Positions 63,552 to 64,000 of a DNA stretch of 64,000 bases are shown here, piece by piece; the stretch's first letter is position 1, and each line of letters starts with the position of its first letter. Under the pieces are notes generated by a model. That model searched no databases. It was not told the DNA's origin and was given only the letters and a program-made list of their open reading frames with translations. Origin of the DNA: Pseudomonas reidholzensis. GTDB taxonomy: Bacteria > Pseudomonadota > Gammaproteobacteria > Pseudomonadales > Pseudomonadaceae. The DNA lies in contig NZ_UNOZ01000002.1 in assembly GCF_900536025.1 (NCBI RefSeq), positions 186,001 to 250,000 on the forward strand, read 5' to 3'. Position numbers and translations under genes: made by a program.

Positions 63552-64000
63552 TTAGCGCTTGAGCATGGCCCGTATATCGGCCAATGCGTTGTTGCCACGC
63601 GCGGCTTTGACTTCCACCGGCGCATCATCCAGGCCTTCCCAGCACAGATCGTCCGGCGGCAGTTCGTCGAGGAACCGGCTGGGCGTGCAGTCGATGATCT
63701 CGCCGTACTGCTTGCGCTTGGCGGCAAAGGTGAAGGCCAGTGTCTGGCGCGCGCGGGTGATGCCCACGTAAGCCAGCCGGCGCTCCTCTTCGATGGTGTC
63801 GGCCTCGATGCTGGAGCGGTGCGGGAGGATCTCTTCTTCCATGCCCATGATGAACACGTAAGGGAATTCCAGGCCCTTGGAGGCGTGCAGGGTCATCATC
63901 TGCACACCTTCGGCGTTGTCTTCTTCTTCCTGCTGGCGCTCGAGCATGTCGCGCAACACCAGCTTGCCGATGGCGTCCTCGATGGTCATGTCACCCTCTT
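63552..64000 (-). CDS. rep: ATP-dependent DNA helicase Rep (C-terminal part; 5' end outside window)
   Basis: Only the last 148 or so residues are visible. They contain the UvrD/Rep helicase motif V ([20 protein letters not shown]) and motif VI ([17 protein letters not shown]), and the end matches Rep in pattern ([21 protein letters not shown]). The frame stays open to the window edge before the apparent ATG at 63989. Rep helps forks pass obstacles. UvrD is the alternative; the closing sequence favours Rep. Confidence 0.88.
   Translation of the reverse strand, partial: EGDMTIEDAIGKLVLRDMLERQQEEEDNAEGVQMMTLHASKGLEFPYVFIMGMEEEILPHRSSIEADTIEEERRLAYVGITRARQTLAFTFAAKRKQYGEIIDCTPSRFLDELPPDDLCWEGLDDAPVEVKAARGNNALADIRAMLKR

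Overview
The window is a 64 kb piece of a GC-rich pseudomonad chromosome, most likely from the Pseudomonas putida group. This rests on the protein families and their order (pstSCAB-phoU / phoBR / ubiCA / rubredoxin genes / recG-oxyR / tonB-exbBD / spoT-rpoZ / gmk-yicC-rph-crc-pyrE / argB-algC-dut-coaBC-radC / rpmBG / dadRAX-pauR / xpt-rep), on a Crc protein of 259 residues, and on the many REP-type palindromes with the core GGGAGCGGGCTTGCCCGCG. I recognised these by eye; no search was run. I see no prophage, insertion sequence, CRISPR array, tRNA or rRNA.

Layout. 1-14 kb is the phosphate regulon: the end of pstS, a canonical PhoB box, pstC-pstA-pstB-phoU, a lone response regulator, an M23 peptidase, a CorC-type membrane protein, then phoR and phoB on the other strand. 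13-24 kb holds ubiquinone genes (ubiC-ubiA), rubredoxin and its reductase, an HU protein, a YbaK/HDOD fusion, recG-oxyR and exbB-exbD-tonB. 24-37 kb holds the stringent-response cluster (ridA, spoT, rpoZ, gmk) with a four-gene polyamine-type block set between rpoZ and gmk, followed by yicC, rph, crc and pyrE. 38-45 kb has a three-gene CsgG/DUF4810/DUF799 lipoprotein operon and argB-algC-dut-coaBC, with radC opposite. 45-56 kb has a peptide-binding protein, rpmB-rpmG, a cupin, kauB, an MFS transporter, a phospholipase-D lipoprotein, a MocR regulator, a DUF1127 protein and a PuuB-type oxidase. 56-64 kb has dadR / dadA-ridA-dadX, pauR, a cytochrome c5, an acyl-CoA hydrolase/transferase, xpt and the C-terminal end of rep.

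Two systems run through the window. One is phosphate sensing and uptake (PstSCAB, PhoU, PhoR, PhoB), with a strong PhoB site before pstC and a weaker one before phoB. The other is gamma-glutamyl polyamine catabolism, scattered over at least five loci: a glutamine-synthetase-like ligase, a gamma-glutamyl amide hydrolase and a permease at 30-33 kb, KauB at 48 kb, PuuB at 55 kb and PauR at 60 kb. Crc, the translational repressor that often controls such catabolic genes, is encoded here too, and a very good Hfq/Crc-type A-rich motif lies in the hupA leader.

Most of the window is conserved core chromosome and I found no convincing wholly new system. The best leads are the poorly understood CsgG/DUF4810/DUF799 lipoprotein trio, an inverted repeat that could hide the oxyR start codon, four CTGTA half-sites before the MocR gene, the hupA A-rich motif, and duplicated REP-based units (an exact 60-bp inverted copy and an 84/95-bp copy).
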